DNA from: Actinomadura madurae
GTDB taxonomy: Bacteria; Actinomycetota; Actinomycetes; Streptosporangiales; Streptosporangiaceae
Reading direction: 5' to 3'
NCBI RefSeq assembly: GCF_900115095.1
Contig: NZ_FOVH01000023.1
Location: 1-64,000, forward strand
Length of the DNA stretch: 64,000 nt
This document shows, piece by piece, positions 16,217 to 25,782 of this stretch. Made by a program: the position numbers and the translations under genes. Each line of letters starts with the position of its first letter. The first letter of the stretch is position 1. Under the pieces are notes generated by a model. It was not told where the DNA came from. It ran no database searches and worked only from the letters and a program-made list of their open reading frames with translations.

Positions 16217-18949
16217 GTGCGGATGAGAAACGTCAGCCCCGTCTTCGCCGGACGGGCCGCGGAGCTGCGCGAGTTACGCGCGGCGCACGCGCGGGCGTGC
16301 GCCGGCGAGCCCGCCGCCGTGCTCATCGGCGGCGAGGCCGGCGGCGGGAAGACGCGCCTGGTCACCGAGTTCACCCGCGACCTGCGCGCGCTGACCGGCG
16401 GGTGCCTCGACCTCGGCGCCGCGAGCCTGCCGTACGCCCCGTTCAGCGCGATCCTGCGGCACCTCGGCCGGGACGCGATCACCTCGCTGATGCCCGCGGC
16501 CGCCCTGCCGGACCTGGCCCGCCTGATGCCCGCGCTGACCGCCGCCGCGCTTCCGCCGGACGACGGCACCGGCCAGATGCGCCTGTTCGAGCACGTCCTC
16601 ACGCTGATCGAGCGGGCGGGCGCGGCCGAACCGGCCGTCCTGGTGGTGGAGGACGCGCACTGGGCCGACCGCTCCACCCGCGACCTGCTGACGTTCCTGT
16701 TCCGCAACCCGCCGCGCGCCCGGGTGCTGCCGGTGGTCACCTTCCGCCCCGAGGAGCCGGACGCGCGGCCGTGGTTCGCCGAGCTGGCCCGGCTCCCCCA
16801 CGTCACCCGGCTGGACCTGCCGCCTCTCACGGCGGCCGAGGTGGGCGACCAGGTGCGCGGCATCCTCGGAGACGCCGACCCGGTCCTGGTGCGGCACGCC
16901 CACGCGCGCGCCGGCGGCAATCCCCTGTTCGTCGAGGCGCTCGCCGGTAACCCCGGCGACACGGTGCCGGGGTCCCTGCGCGACCTGCTGCTCGACCGCG
17001 TCCGGCGGCTGCCCGTCAGCGCCCGGACGGCGCTGAGCGCGGTGAGCGCCGCCGGTGACCGGGTCGGGCACGCGCTGCTGGCGGCGGTCACCGGCCAGGC
17101 CGACCCCGCCCTGAGCGAGGCGCTGCGGCAGGCCGTGGATCACGGTCTGCTCGTCCCGGACCGTGACGGGTACGCGTTCCGGCACGCGCTCATCCGCGAG
17201 GCCGTCCACGGGAACCTTCTCCCGGGCGAACGCTCCGCCCTCCACCGCCGGTATGCCGAGGTCATCGAGCGCTCCCCCGACCTCAGCGAGACGCCGGAGA
17301 GCGCACTGGCGGTCCACTGGCAGGGCTGCGGCGACCATGCGAAGGCCCTGGCCGCGGCGTGGCGGGCCGCCGGGGAGCGGCACGCGGCCACGGCCTACGC
17401 CGAAGTGCTGAGCATGCTGGAACGCGTCCTGGACCTGTGGGACCGCGTGCCGGAAGCGGCGTCCCTCACCGGCTGCACCCGCCACGAGGTCATGATGAAC
17501 GCAGCCCAGGCCGCGGGAGCGGCGGGCGATCCGCACCGCGGCCTCCCGCTCGTCGAGCGGATGCTCCGCGAGTCCGGCCAGAGCGCCCCGGAGCTGCTCG
17601 CCCTCCGGGCGATGATGCGCGGGTTCCAGGAGAGCGGCGACGACGAGATGGCCGACCTCCGCGAAGCCGAGCGGCTCGCCACCGAGCCCGGGCCCGTCCG
17701 CGTCCGGGTCCTCGCCCAGCTGAGCGCCCGGCTGCTGGTGCGCGGGGAGGCCGTCGAGGCCGCGCGGCTCGGCCGGGAGGGGCTGGAACTGGCCCGCCGC
17801 CTAGGCCCGCCGGTGGAAGGCTCAGGTCTGGAGGTCACCGTCGCCGCCGCGGCGGCGCGGGACGGCGACGGCGACCTGACCGGGCTGGAGCGGCTCCGGC
17901 ATCGGGACCTCGACCCGCCGGAGCGCATCCGGGCGCTCAACACGCTGATGCACTGCGCCATGAACGCGGGCCGCTCCGCCGACGCGCTGGCGCTCGCGGC
18001 CGAGGGCCTCGCCGCCGCGGAGCAGGCGGGGCTCACGCACAGCAGGGGCCTGCCGCTGGCCGCCAACCTGGTCGAGACGCTGTACCGGCTGGGCCGCTGG
18101 GACGAGGCCGCCGACACGCTCCAGCGGCACCTCGACCGCCATCACGCCCCGTCGTTCCGGCTCCAGATGATGATCTGGCGCATCGCGCTGCTCGCCGCAC
18201 GGGGCGGCGGCCCGGAACCCGATCCGGAGGCCCTGGCCGTCCCGCCCGACGCCGGGTTCCCGCAGGCCGCGCTGCCCCTCGCACAGATGATCATCGAGTG
18301 GAGGCTGTCGGCGGACGACCGGGCGGCGGCACGTGCCACCGCCGAGGCCGCCCTGCGCCATCCGCGGCTGACCGTCCAGCCCTGCTACGCCTGGCCGCTG
18401 CTGGAGGCCGCCGCCCGCGCCGGAGGCCCGTCGCTCTCCCGGATCGCGGAGGTCGCCGGACGGCTGTCCGCCGTGACTCCGGTGGCCGAGGCGCACCGGG
18501 CGGCCGTGACCGCCCTGACCGGCGGCCCCGCCGCCTGGGACACGGTGATCGGCATCTGGGAGCGGCTGGAGCGGCCGTATCCGCTCGCCTCCGCCCTGTT
18601 CGACGCCGCCTGCGCCGACCTGGCGGACCGGGACCGGTCGAGCGCGAGGTCCCGGCTGGGCCGCGCCGCCGGGATCGCCGCCGCCCTCGGCGCCGCGCCG
18701 CTGGCCCGGCGGATCTCCGAACGCGCCCGCCGCGCCGGCCTCGCGGGACCGTCCGGCGGCCCGCTCACCGCCCGCGAGGCGGAGGTCGTCCGGCTGCTGG
18801 CGCGCGGACGGTCCAACCGGGAGATCGCCGAAGAGCTGGTCATCTCCCCCAAGACCGCCAGCGTCCACGTCTCCAACATCCTCGCCAAGCTCGGCGTCGC
18901 CTCCCGGGGCGAGGCCGCAGCCGCCGCCCGCGACCGCGGCCTGGTGTGA
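16217..18949 (+). CDS. LAL-type LuxR family transcriptional regulator
   Basis: A 910-aa ATP-binding regulator of the LAL class. An N-terminal AAA/NTPase domain has Walker A GGEAGGGKT (~34-42) and Walker B-like VLVVEDAHWAD (~140-150). A long helical middle resembles TPR repeats. The C-terminal LuxR HTH is intact: LTAREAEVVRLLARGRSNRE through ISPKTASVHVSNILAKLG (~845-905). A GTG at 16217 or an ATG two codons later can start it. LALs often control antibiotic clusters or sugar genes. Its immediate downstream neighbours are broken ABC exporter genes, so its former target may be lost (inference). Confidence 0.93.
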   Translation: MRMRNVSPVFAGRAAELRELRAAHARACAGEPAAVLIGGEAGGGKTRLVTEFTRDLRALTGGCLDLGAASLPYAPFSAILRHLGRDAITSLMPAAALPDLARLMPALTAAALPPDDGTGQMRLFEHVLTLIERAGAAEPAVLVVEDAHWADRSTRDLLTFLFRNPPRARVLPVVTFRPEEPDARPWFAELARLPHVTRLDLPPLTAAEVGDQVRGILGDADPVLVRHAHARAGGNPLFVEALAGNPGDTVPGSLRDLLLDRVRRLPVSARTALSAVSAAGDRVGHALLAAVTGQADPALSEALRQAVDHGLLVPDRDGYAFRHALIREAVHGNLLPGERSALHRRYAEVIERSPDLSETPESALAVHWQGCGDHAKALAAAWRAAGERHAATAYAEVLSMLERVLDLWDRVPEAASLTGCTRHEVMMNAAQAAGAAGDPHRGLPLVERMLRESGQSAPELLALRAMMRGFQESGDDEMADLREAERLATEPGPVRVRVLAQLSARLLVRGEAVEAARLGREGLELARRLGPPVEGSGLEVTVAAAAARDGDGDLTGLERLRHRDLDPPERIRALNTLMHCAMNAGRSADALALAAEGLAAAEQAGLTHSRGLPLAANLVETLYRLGRWDEAADTLQRHLDRHHAPSFRLQMMIWRIALLAARGGGPEPDPEALAVPPDAGFPQAALPLAQMIIEWRLSADDRAAARATAEAALRHPRLTVQPCYAWPLLEAAARAGGPSLSRIAEVAGRLSAVTPVAEAHRAAVTALTGGPAAWDTVIGIWERLERPYPLASALFDAACADLADRDRSSARSRLGRAAGIAAALGAAPLARRISERARRAGLAGPSGGPLTAREAEVVRLLARGRSNREIAEELVISPKTASVHVSNILAKLGVASRGEAAAAARDRGLV

Positions 18950-19002
18950 GATAAGGCGCCGCCTTATGGCTCCGCGCCCCTCCTTACGGTGACGGTCGAG
19001 GC

Positions 19003-19243
19003 ATGGAAGCCGCCGTGCACACCTCCCGCCTGCGCCGCACCTACGAGCGCGGCCGCCGGGACCCCGTCGTCGCCCTGGACGACCTGACCCTGACCGTCGG
19101 GCAGAACGAGATCCACGGCCTGCTCGGCCCGAACGGCGCGGGCAAGACCACCCTCATCAAGATCCTCTCCACCGTGCTGCTGCCGTCGGGCGGGTCCGCG
19201 CGGATCCTCGGCCACGACGTGGTCGCCGACACGGGCTCTGGGT
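19003..19243 (+). pseudogene. Truncated ABC exporter ATPase
   Basis: About 80 residues of an ABC ATPase are readable, from the start (MEAAVHTSRLRRTYE) through Walker A GPNGAGKTT to a segment like LGHDVVAD. The match then stops in mid-domain and switches to permease-like sequence in another frame. Signature, Walker B and switch regions are missing, so it cannot hydrolyse ATP. A single internal deletion joining ATPase to permease explains it. Confidence 0.8.
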
Positions 19244-19821
19244 CGCCGCGCTCGACCACGCCGGGCGCATCGTCCCCGAGGACCGCTGGGCCGGGCGGTT
19301 CTCCCCGATGATCGCGGCGCCCGTCCCACTGGGCCCGGTGGTGGCCGGACGGGTCGCGACGGTGGTGCTGGTGGGTGCCGCGGCGTTCGCGGAGTCGTGG
19401 ACCGTGGCGGCGCTCGGATTCGGCAGGGTGGTGACGGTCGCCGACCCCGCGCTGCTCGCGCTCGCGGTCGCGGTCACCTGCCTCGCGACGGTGGGGACGG
19501 CGACGCCGCTGTCGGCGGCGCTCGTGGTGTCGCGCGCGGGAGGTTCTGCAGAACTCGCTTGGCTACCCGTTCTACACCCTCGGCGGGATCCTCGTCCCGG
19601 TCACAGCGCTGCCCGGCTGGCTGCATCCGCTCAACCATGCCGCGTTCCTGTCCTGGAGCGCGGACCTGCTGCGCGACGCCGTGCGCGGTGAGGCGCACGG
19701 CTGGGCCAGGCCGTTCACGGCGATCCCCGGGCTCGGCGCGGCGGCGATGGCGGCGGGGCTGTCGCTGACGCGCCGCTACGTGGACCGGGCCCGCCGGGAA
19801 GGGACGGTGGGCTTCGCATGA
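19236..19821 (+). pseudogene. ABC-2 permease remnant with frameshift
   Basis: From 19236 a permease frame reads LWVAALDHAGRIVPED and continues through several hydrophobic segments to VVSRAG. Near 19540 the frame shifts, after which a typical ABC-2 C-terminal part resumes (NSLGYPFYTLGGILVPVTAL, then LPGWLHPLNHAAF) and ends at TGA 19819-19821. The start is missing and the frame is broken. It was presumably the partner of the truncated ATPase. The fragment still resembles Drr-type permeases. Confidence 0.75.
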
Positions 19822-19920
19822 GGGACGTGCTCCGGATCGTCCGGGGATCGCTGGTACTGGGGTTTGCACCGGCTCGTGTCCGTCGGCCGCCGCGACGGGA
19901 GCCTGGACTACGCGGGCTGA
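19818..19920 (+). pseudogene. Remnant of a second permease gene
   Basis: An ATG overlapping the previous stop (ATGA) begins MRDVLRIVRGSLVLG, like a permease N-terminus. After ~15 codons a different frame gives HRLVSVGRRDGSLDYAG and a stop at 19918-19920. It reads as the first and last pieces of a permease joined by a large deletion. Its position shows the exporter once had an ATPase and two permeases in one operon. Confidence 0.55.
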
Positions 19921-19971
19921 CACGCGGCCGTGCCCCGGACCTGCGGGCAGGTCCGGGGCACGATCACATCG

Positions 19972-22458
19972 TCAGGCGCCGCGGAGGACGGCTCCGGTAC
20001 GGCCGGACGCCGCGGCCACCGCGGCGTCGCGGGCCGCGGAGGCCTCCTCGGCGGTCAGCGTCCGGTCGGGGGCGCGGAACCGCAGCGAGTAGGCCAGGGA
20101 CTTGCGGCCCTCGCCCACCTGCTCGCCGGTGTACACGTCGAACAGCCGGATCGCCTCCAGGAGGTCGCCGGCGCCGTCGCGGAGCGACGACTCGACCTCG
20201 GCGGCCGGGACCGCGGAGTCGACGACCAGCGCGACGTCCTGCACGGCGACCGGGTAGGACGACACGTGCGGCGCCACGACCTGCGCCGGCTCGCCCAGGC
20301 GGCGCAGCTCCAGCTCCATCGCGCACGTCCGGGCGGGCAGCCCGTAGGCCTTCGTGACGCGCGGGTGCAGCTCGCCGGCGTGCCCGACGAGCGTGTCGCC
20401 GGCGTAGAGCGCGGCGCAGCGGCCCGGGTGCCAGGGCGCGTGCTGGTCGGCCTTCACCGTCAGCTCGACGCCGACCTCGCGCGCCAGCGTGCGGGCCGCC
20501 TCGATCGCGTCCGCCCACAGGGCCGGCCGGCCCTCGCCCCACCAGCCCGACGGCTCCCGGTCCCCGGACAGCACGACCGCGACCCGGTGCGGCTGGTCCG
20601 GGAGCGCCGCCTCCACGGTCGCGATCTCCTCGGCGGTGGGACCGCGGTCCACCGCGAGGATCGCCGCCCGCTCCGGCGCGTCCGGGCGCGGCCGGAACAC
20701 CACGCCGAGCTCGAACAGGGCGGTGTCGGCGAAGCCGCGTCCCACGTTGAGCGCCAGCACCTTCAGCAGGCCCGGCAGCAGCGTGGTGCGCAGCAGCGGC
20801 TCCTCCTCCGACATCGGGTTCGCGAGCCGCAGCGTCCGCCTGCGCGCGTCGTCCGCCGGGAGCTGGAGGCCGTCGAGGTCCTTCTCGCCGACGAACGGGA
20901 AGGCCAGCGCCTCCACGTACCCGGCGCCGGCGAGCGCCCGGCCGACGCGGCGGCGCAGCCGCTGCTGGACGGTCAGGCCCTTACCCGCCGCCGGGCGCGG
21001 CGCGCGGACCGGGATGTCCTCGTAGCCCTCCAGCCGGATGACCTCCTCGGCGAGGTCGTTGGGCGCGGTCAGGTCGGGACGCCAGGACGGCGGCGTCACC
21101 GTCAGCACGTCGCCGCCGGTCACCGCGCAGCCGACCTGCTCGAGGCGGCGGACGACCGCGTCCCGCCCGTAGGCCACGCCCGCGACCCGGTCGGGGTGCC
21201 CGGCGGGCATCGTCACCGTGACCGGCTCGACCGGCGCCTCGGCGTGGGTGACGCCGGGCACGATCTCCGCGCCGCCGAGCTCGGCGAGCATCCGCACGGC
21301 CCGGTAGGACGCGTACAGCGGCAGCTCGCGGTCGACGCCGCGCTCGAACCGGTGGGACGCCTCGCTGTGCAGCCGGTGGCGACGGCTCATCCGGGCGGTG
21401 CCCATGGCGTCGAAGTGCGCGGCCTCGATGACCATGTCGGACGACCGCTCGTCGATCTCGGTGGCCAGCCCGCCCATCGTGCCGGCCATCGAGATCGGCC
21501 CCGACTCGTCGGTGATGAGGATGTCGTCGGGGTCGAGGGTCCGCTCGACGTGGTCGAGCGTCTCCAGCTTCTCCCCCGGGGCTGCCCGCCGGACCACGAT
21601 CGGGCCGGTGAGCTTGCGCCGGTCGAACGCGTGCAGCGGCTGGCCCAGCTCCAGCATCAGGTAGTTGGTGACGTCGACCGCGAGCGACACCGGCCGCATC
21701 CCGGCGCGGTGCAGGCGGACCCGCATCCACATGGGGGTCTGCGCGTCCGGGTCGAAACCGCGCACCTCGCGCAGCACGAACCGGTCGCACGCGGACGGGT
21801 CGCCGATGCTCGCCGGATACGCCTCCCCACCGTCCTCCAGCCCCCGCGGCAGGCCCACGTCCGCCGGGTCTTTGAACGGCACGCCGTAGGCGGTGGCGGC
21901 CTCCCGGGCGAGGCCGCGGATCGACAGGGCGTAGCCGCGGTCGGGGGTGACGGCGATGTCCAGGACGTCGTCGCGCAGCCCGAGCAGCTCGATCGCGTCC
22001 GCGCCGACCGGGGTGCCCGGCGGCAGTACCAGGATGCCGCTGTGGTCGTCGCCGATGCCGAGCTCGGTCACCGAGCAGATCATGCCCTCGGACACGTGGC
22101 CGTAGGTCTTGCGGGCGCCGATCTCGAAGCCGCCCGGCAGCACACCGCCCGGCAGGACGACCACCACGCGGTCGCCGACGGCGAAGTTGGTCGCGCCGCA
22201 CACGATGTTCTGCGGCTCGCCGGTGCCGTTGGCCTCGCCGACGTCCACCCGGCAGTAGCGGATCGGCTTCTTGAAGCCCGTCAGCTCCTCGATCGCCAGG
22301 ACCTCGCCGACCACGAGCGGGCCGGCGATGTCGGCACCGGCCTGCTCGACGGTCTCGACTTCCAGGCCCGCCGCGATCAGCTCGGCGGCCAGCGCGCGGC
22401 CCGTGACGCCGGCCGGCAGCTCGGCGTACTCGCGCAGCCAGGAAAGCGGGGCGCGCAT
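19972..22458 (-). CDS. pheT: Phenylalanyl-tRNA synthetase beta chain
   Basis: Large subunit of the alpha2-beta2 enzyme, 828 aa. The N-terminal EMAP-like tRNA-binding domain (~39-150, with VVGEVLAIEEL), the B3/B4 editing region, the B5 domain and the C-terminal FDX-ACB anticodon-binding domain (~735-828) are in the usual order. The ATG at 22458 overlaps the pheS stop as ATGA, so the subunits are coupled. It is the last gene of this pair. Confidence 0.97.
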   Translation of the reverse strand: MRAPLSWLREYAELPAGVTGRALAAELIAAGLEVETVEQAGADIAGPLVVGEVLAIEELTGFKKPIRYCRVDVGEANGTGEPQNIVCGATNFAVGDRVVVVLPGGVLPGGFEIGARKTYGHVSEGMICSVTELGIGDDHSGILVLPPGTPVGADAIELLGLRDDVLDIAVTPDRGYALSIRGLAREAATAYGVPFKDPADVGLPRGLEDGGEAYPASIGDPSACDRFVLREVRGFDPDAQTPMWMRVRLHRAGMRPVSLAVDVTNYLMLELGQPLHAFDRRKLTGPIVVRRAAPGEKLETLDHVERTLDPDDILITDESGPISMAGTMGGLATEIDERSSDMVIEAAHFDAMGTARMSRRHRLHSEASHRFERGVDRELPLYASYRAVRMLAELGGAEIVPGVTHAEAPVEPVTVTMPAGHPDRVAGVAYGRDAVVRRLEQVGCAVTGGDVLTVTPPSWRPDLTAPNDLAEEVIRLEGYEDIPVRAPRPAAGKGLTVQQRLRRRVGRALAGAGYVEALAFPFVGEKDLDGLQLPADDARRRTLRLANPMSEEEPLLRTTLLPGLLKVLALNVGRGFADTALFELGVVFRPRPDAPERAAILAVDRGPTAEEIATVEAALPDQPHRVAVVLSGDREPSGWWGEGRPALWADAIEAARTLAREVGVELTVKADQHAPWHPGRCAALYAGDTLVGHAGELHPRVTKAYGLPARTCAMELELRRLGEPAQVVAPHVSSYPVAVQDVALVVDSAVPAAEVESSLRDGAGDLLEAIRLFDVYTGEQVGEGRKSLAYSLRFRAPDRTLTAEEASAARDAAVAAASGRTGAVLRGA

Positions 22459-23567
22459 CAGATCTCCATCCCGAACGGGAGGGTGAACCGGACGTCGCCC
22501 TCCACCATGTCGTACATGTCCTCCACGCCGTGGCGGAACATCAGCGTCCGCTCGACGCCCAGGCCGAACGCCCAGCCGCTGTAGCGGTCCGGGTCGACGC
22601 CGCAGGCCACCAGCACCCGCGGGTTCACCATTCCGCAGCCGCCGAGCTCGATCCAGCCCTCCGAGCTGCAGGTGCGGCACGGCTCGGCGCCCGGCTCCGC
22701 CGACGCGCCCCGGCACACGAAGCACTGCATGTCGACCTCGGCCGACGGCTCGGTGAACGGGAAGAACGACGGCCGGAACCGCGTCTTCAGGCCCTCGCCG
22801 AACATCCCGGCGACGAAGGCGCCGATGCCGCCGCGCAGGTCGGCCATCGTCAGGCCCTCGTCGACCGCCAGCCCCTCCAGCTGGTGGAAGACGGGGGCGT
22901 GCGTGGCGTCCAGCTCGTCGGTGCGGAAGGTGCGCCCGGGCGCCACCACGTACACCGGCAGCGGCCTCGACAGCAGCGACCTGATCTGCATCGGCGAGGT
23001 GTGCGTGCGCATCACCAGGCCGGAGCCCTCCGACTCGACGAAGAACGTGTCCTGCATCGTGCGGGCCGGGTGGTCGGGCAGGAAGTTGAGCGCGTCGAAG
23101 TTGTACCACTCCGCCTCGACCTCGGGACCCTCGGAGACCTCGAAGCCCATCGCGACGAAGACGTCGGCCATCCGCTCCTGCATCGTGGTCAGCGGATGCC
23201 GGGCGCCGCGCGGGGCGCGGTCCCACGGCAGGGTGACGTCTACGGTCTCCTCGACGAGGACGCGGCGGTCGCGCTCCTCCTCCAGCTCGGCCTGGCGCTC
23301 CTTGAGCGCCGCGGACACCGCCCCGCGGGCGGCGCCGATGCGCTTGCCCGCGTCGGCGCGGGCCGCGGGCGGCAGCGCGCCGATCTCGCGGTTGGCGAGG
23401 GCCAGCGGGGAACGGTCGCCGGCGTGCGCCAGGCGGACCTGCTTCAGCGCGTCGAGGTCGGGCGCCGCGGCGATGGCCGCGAGCGCCTCGTCACGGGCCC
23501 GCTCCAGCTCTTCGGGCTGCAGCGCGGACACCTCGACGGGGTCATAGGACTTGTTGGGTGCAGACAT
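22458..23567 (-). CDS. pheS: Phenylalanyl-tRNA synthetase alpha chain
   Basis: Catalytic subunit of PheRS, 369 aa, class II fold. Motif 2 region HTHSPMQIRSL-type (here RTHTSPMQIRSL) with VVAPGRTFRTDELDATH, and motif 3 GLGVERTLMFRHG near the C-terminus, are intact. The N-terminal ~100 residues form the coiled coil that contacts tRNA. It precedes pheT with a 4-nt overlap. The 138 nt upstream contain no obvious attenuator. Confidence 0.97.
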   Translation of the reverse strand: MSAPNKSYDPVEVSALQPEELERARDEALAAIAAAPDLDALKQVRLAHAGDRSPLALANREIGALPPAARADAGKRIGAARGAVSAALKERQAELEEERDRRVLVEETVDVTLPWDRAPRGARHPLTTMQERMADVFVAMGFEVSEGPEVEAEWYNFDALNFLPDHPARTMQDTFFVESEGSGLVMRTHTSPMQIRSLLSRPLPVYVVAPGRTFRTDELDATHAPVFHQLEGLAVDEGLTMADLRGGIGAFVAGMFGEGLKTRFRPSFFPFTEPSAEVDMQCFVCRGASAEPGAEPCRTCSSEGWIELGGCGMVNPRVLVACGVDPDRYSGWAFGLGVERTLMFRHGVEDMYDMVEGDVRFTLPFGMEI

Positions 23568-23705
23568 GGTGGTGTGATCGACTCCGGTCGGCGTGGGACG
23601 CCCGCAGTCTAGTCCGCGGGCGATGAAGATCCGGAAAGCGTGCGCGTGACGCGCTGGCCCGGTCGGGGATCCGCCGGCCGGTGTGCTCCGGCGCGTGCGC
23701 CGGGC

Positions 23706-24830
23706 TCAGCCGGCGTAGTCGGGGGCCCCCGCGGGCACGGTAAATCGGAACTCGGCGCCGCCGCCGGGCGCCCGCCGCACCGAGATCACGCCGCCGTGCG
23801 CCTCGACGAGGCCCTTGACGATGTAGAGCCCGAGGCCGGTGCCGCCGCGGCGGTTGCCGCCGGGGCCGCGCCAGAATTGCCGGAAGACGCGCTGGGCGGC
23901 CTCGGGCGGGATGCCCTCGCCCTCGTCGCGCACCGACACGGCGGCTCCCTCCTTGTGCGCGTCCGGCTCCACCACAATGGTGACAGTACCCGCTCCGTGC
24001 CGCACGGCGTTTTCCACGAGGTTGCCGAGGATCTGGTCCATCTTGTCCGGGTCGAGCCACATCTCGGGCAGCTCGCCGCGCGACTCGAACCGGAAGCGGT
24101 CCTCCGGCTCGCCGGCCGCGACCCGGCCCGCGATCACCTTGCGGACCTCCTCGGGCAGGTCGACGACCTGGCGGTGCATCTCCAGCCGGCCCGCCTCGAT
24201 GCGGGACACGTCCAGCAGCTCGGTGATCAGCCGGGTGACCCGGTCGGCGTCGGCGTTGACGGTCTCCAGCATCACCCGCTTCTGGTCGTCGTTGAAGCGG
24301 TGCCATTTGGCCAGCAGCGTCGCGGTGAACCCCTTGACGCTCGTCAGCGGGGAGCGCAGCTCGTGGGCGACGGTGGAGACGAGGTCGGCGCGGTCGCGTT
24401 CCTGGCGGGCGCGGTGCAGGGCGTCGCGCAGGCACACCGTGAACCGTTCCACACGGCCGTCCCGGTCGCGCCGGTACGCGGCCGTGACCAGCACCTCCGC
24501 GCCGCCGGCCAGGAACAGCGAGCGCTCGGGGTGGCGCGTCCGGGTGCACAGGCCGTCGTAGGGGGCCAGGTACTTCCACCAGTCGCGGCCCTCGGCGTCG
24601 TGCAGCGGCAGGACGTCGCGGAAGTCGCGGCCCAGGGCGGACGCCGCGGGGACGCCGGTGATGCGCACCGCGGCGGCGTTGAACACCGCCACGCGGGCGT
24701 CCCGGCCGGCGACCATCAGCCCGTCGGGCAGGTCGTCCGCCGCACCCCACTCGGGCCCCGGCCCGGACCCCTGCTCGGGTACGCGCGCGGCCACGAGAGG
24801 GGGTTCCTCTCCGCCCACAGCGGCCTCCAC
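23706..24830 (-). CDS. Orphan sensor histidine kinase
   Basis: A 374-aa kinase without membrane segments. A PAS-like sensor domain (~30-130) leads into HisKA with the phospho-accepting His in STVAHELRSPLTSVKG (~155), then HATPase with NLVENAVRHG, DEGEGIPPE and TGLGLYIV (~280-350). No response regulator gene is adjacent, so its partner is encoded elsewhere. The cytoplasmic PAS domain suggests an internal cue. GTG start. Confidence 0.9.
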   Translation of the reverse strand: MEAAVGGEEPPLVAARVPEQGSGPGPEWGAADDLPDGLMVAGRDARVAVFNAAAVRITGVPAASALGRDFRDVLPLHDAEGRDWWKYLAPYDGLCTRTRHPERSLFLAGGAEVLVTAAYRRDRDGRVERFTVCLRDALHRARQERDRADLVSTVAHELRSPLTSVKGFTATLLAKWHRFNDDQKRVMLETVNADADRVTRLITELLDVSRIEAGRLEMHRQVVDLPEEVRKVIAGRVAAGEPEDRFRFESRGELPEMWLDPDKMDQILGNLVENAVRHGAGTVTIVVEPDAHKEGAAVSVRDEGEGIPPEAAQRVFRQFWRGPGGNRRGGTGLGLYIVKGLVEAHGGVISVRRAPGGGAEFRFTVPAGAPDYAG

Positions 24831-24982
24831 AACACCGATGAGAACGCGGCCTGTCGAAAAGAGACTCTAGCCGGAGTCGGTCACCTTGCGGGACCCGGAA
24901 ACCGCCCCGCGGCAAGGGTTCTGTGGCCCTCGGGCGGGGTGCCGCCCACTCCGGAGGGCGGTCTCACCTGGGCGTCCGCGGC

Positions 24983-25477
24983 CTACCGCGAGGTGGTCGG
25001 GGAATCCTCGGCGGCGAGCGCCGTCTCGATGTCGCGGTGGATCGCGAACAGCCGGTGCAGCCCGGTGATGCGCAGCAGCCGCAGCTGCGCGGGCCGGACC
25101 CCGGCGAGGACGATCTCACCGCCGCCCGCCGCGATCTGGTTGTGCGCGGCGACCAGCGCGCCGAGCCCGGCCGCGTCGCAGAAGGGGACGGCGGCGAAGT
25201 CGGCCACCAGCCGGTGCCGGCCCGTCCCCCGCATGTCGCCGTGCACCTGGACGAGCCCGTCGCGCAGCGGACCGGCCGTGGGCAGGTCGATCTCTCCCGC
25301 GACCGCGACGACGACCGTGTCGCCGCGAACCTGGGCGATCTCGATCCGCAGCCCGCCGGTCGCGGCGGGCGGGGCGGGCGCGCCCGGGACGGCGGGCGCC
25401 CGGACCGCGCCGAGCCGGCATCGCACCTCCGGTGCCCGCCGGACCGCCCTCCGGGCCCGCCCGGTCTCCTCGATCAT
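24983..25477 (-). CDS. STAS-domain anti-sigma factor antagonist
   Basis: A 164-aa protein with a ~45-residue Ala/Pro/Arg-rich N-terminus followed by a STAS domain. The conserved phosphorylation region reads FCDAAGLGALVAAH; the usual DSxGL Ser is replaced by Ala or Cys, so it may not be controlled by phosphorylation in the usual way. Such proteins free sigma factors by binding their anti-sigma factors. No anti-sigma or sigma gene is next to it. ATG at 25477 is preceded directly by an alternative GTG. Confidence 0.85.
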   Translation of the reverse strand: MIEETGRARRAVRRAPEVRCRLGAVRAPAVPGAPAPPAATGGLRIEIAQVRGDTVVVAVAGEIDLPTAGPLRDGLVQVHGDMRGTGRHRLVADFAAVPFCDAAGLGALVAAHNQIAAGGGEIVLAGVRPAQLRLLRITGLHRLFAIHRDIETALAAEDSPTTSR

Positions 25478-25782
25478 CACGCCCCCAACTCCGTGCGGCA
25501 TCGTCGCCGCGCTGGTCAACCCACTGATCAACACGGTAGGCACGGGACAGGGACGGCGTGATCCCTCGCCGGTCCCGGATTCCCCTCCTACCCGCGGACG
25601 AGTCCCCCGCGGCGGCGGGCCCCCACCCTCCGTCCGCGTGCAGCCCCATCCTCCCAGCTCACCGGCCGGGAAACGGCGCCCTTGGCGACCGCTTGCGGCC
25701 ATTCGATCACGGAATGCATCGAACCTCCGCGACCGTTCGCCCGTGCGGCGCCCGCGTCTCCTGCGCGCCGCGCCCGCCTTCC
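25478..25782. other. Intergenic region, 305 nt
   Basis: Between the STAS gene and the methyltransferase gene, both on the minus strand. It is less GC-skewed in its STAS-proximal half, where a TTGACC/TTGATC-like stretch near 25520-25540 could be part of a STAS promoter. No open frame, tRNA or clear terminator was recognised. Confidence 0.4.

Noticed and set aside
16217..19920. Active biosynthetic cluster with LAL regulator and exporter
   Set aside because: The exporter genes are truncated and frameshifted and no biosynthetic enzyme is present.
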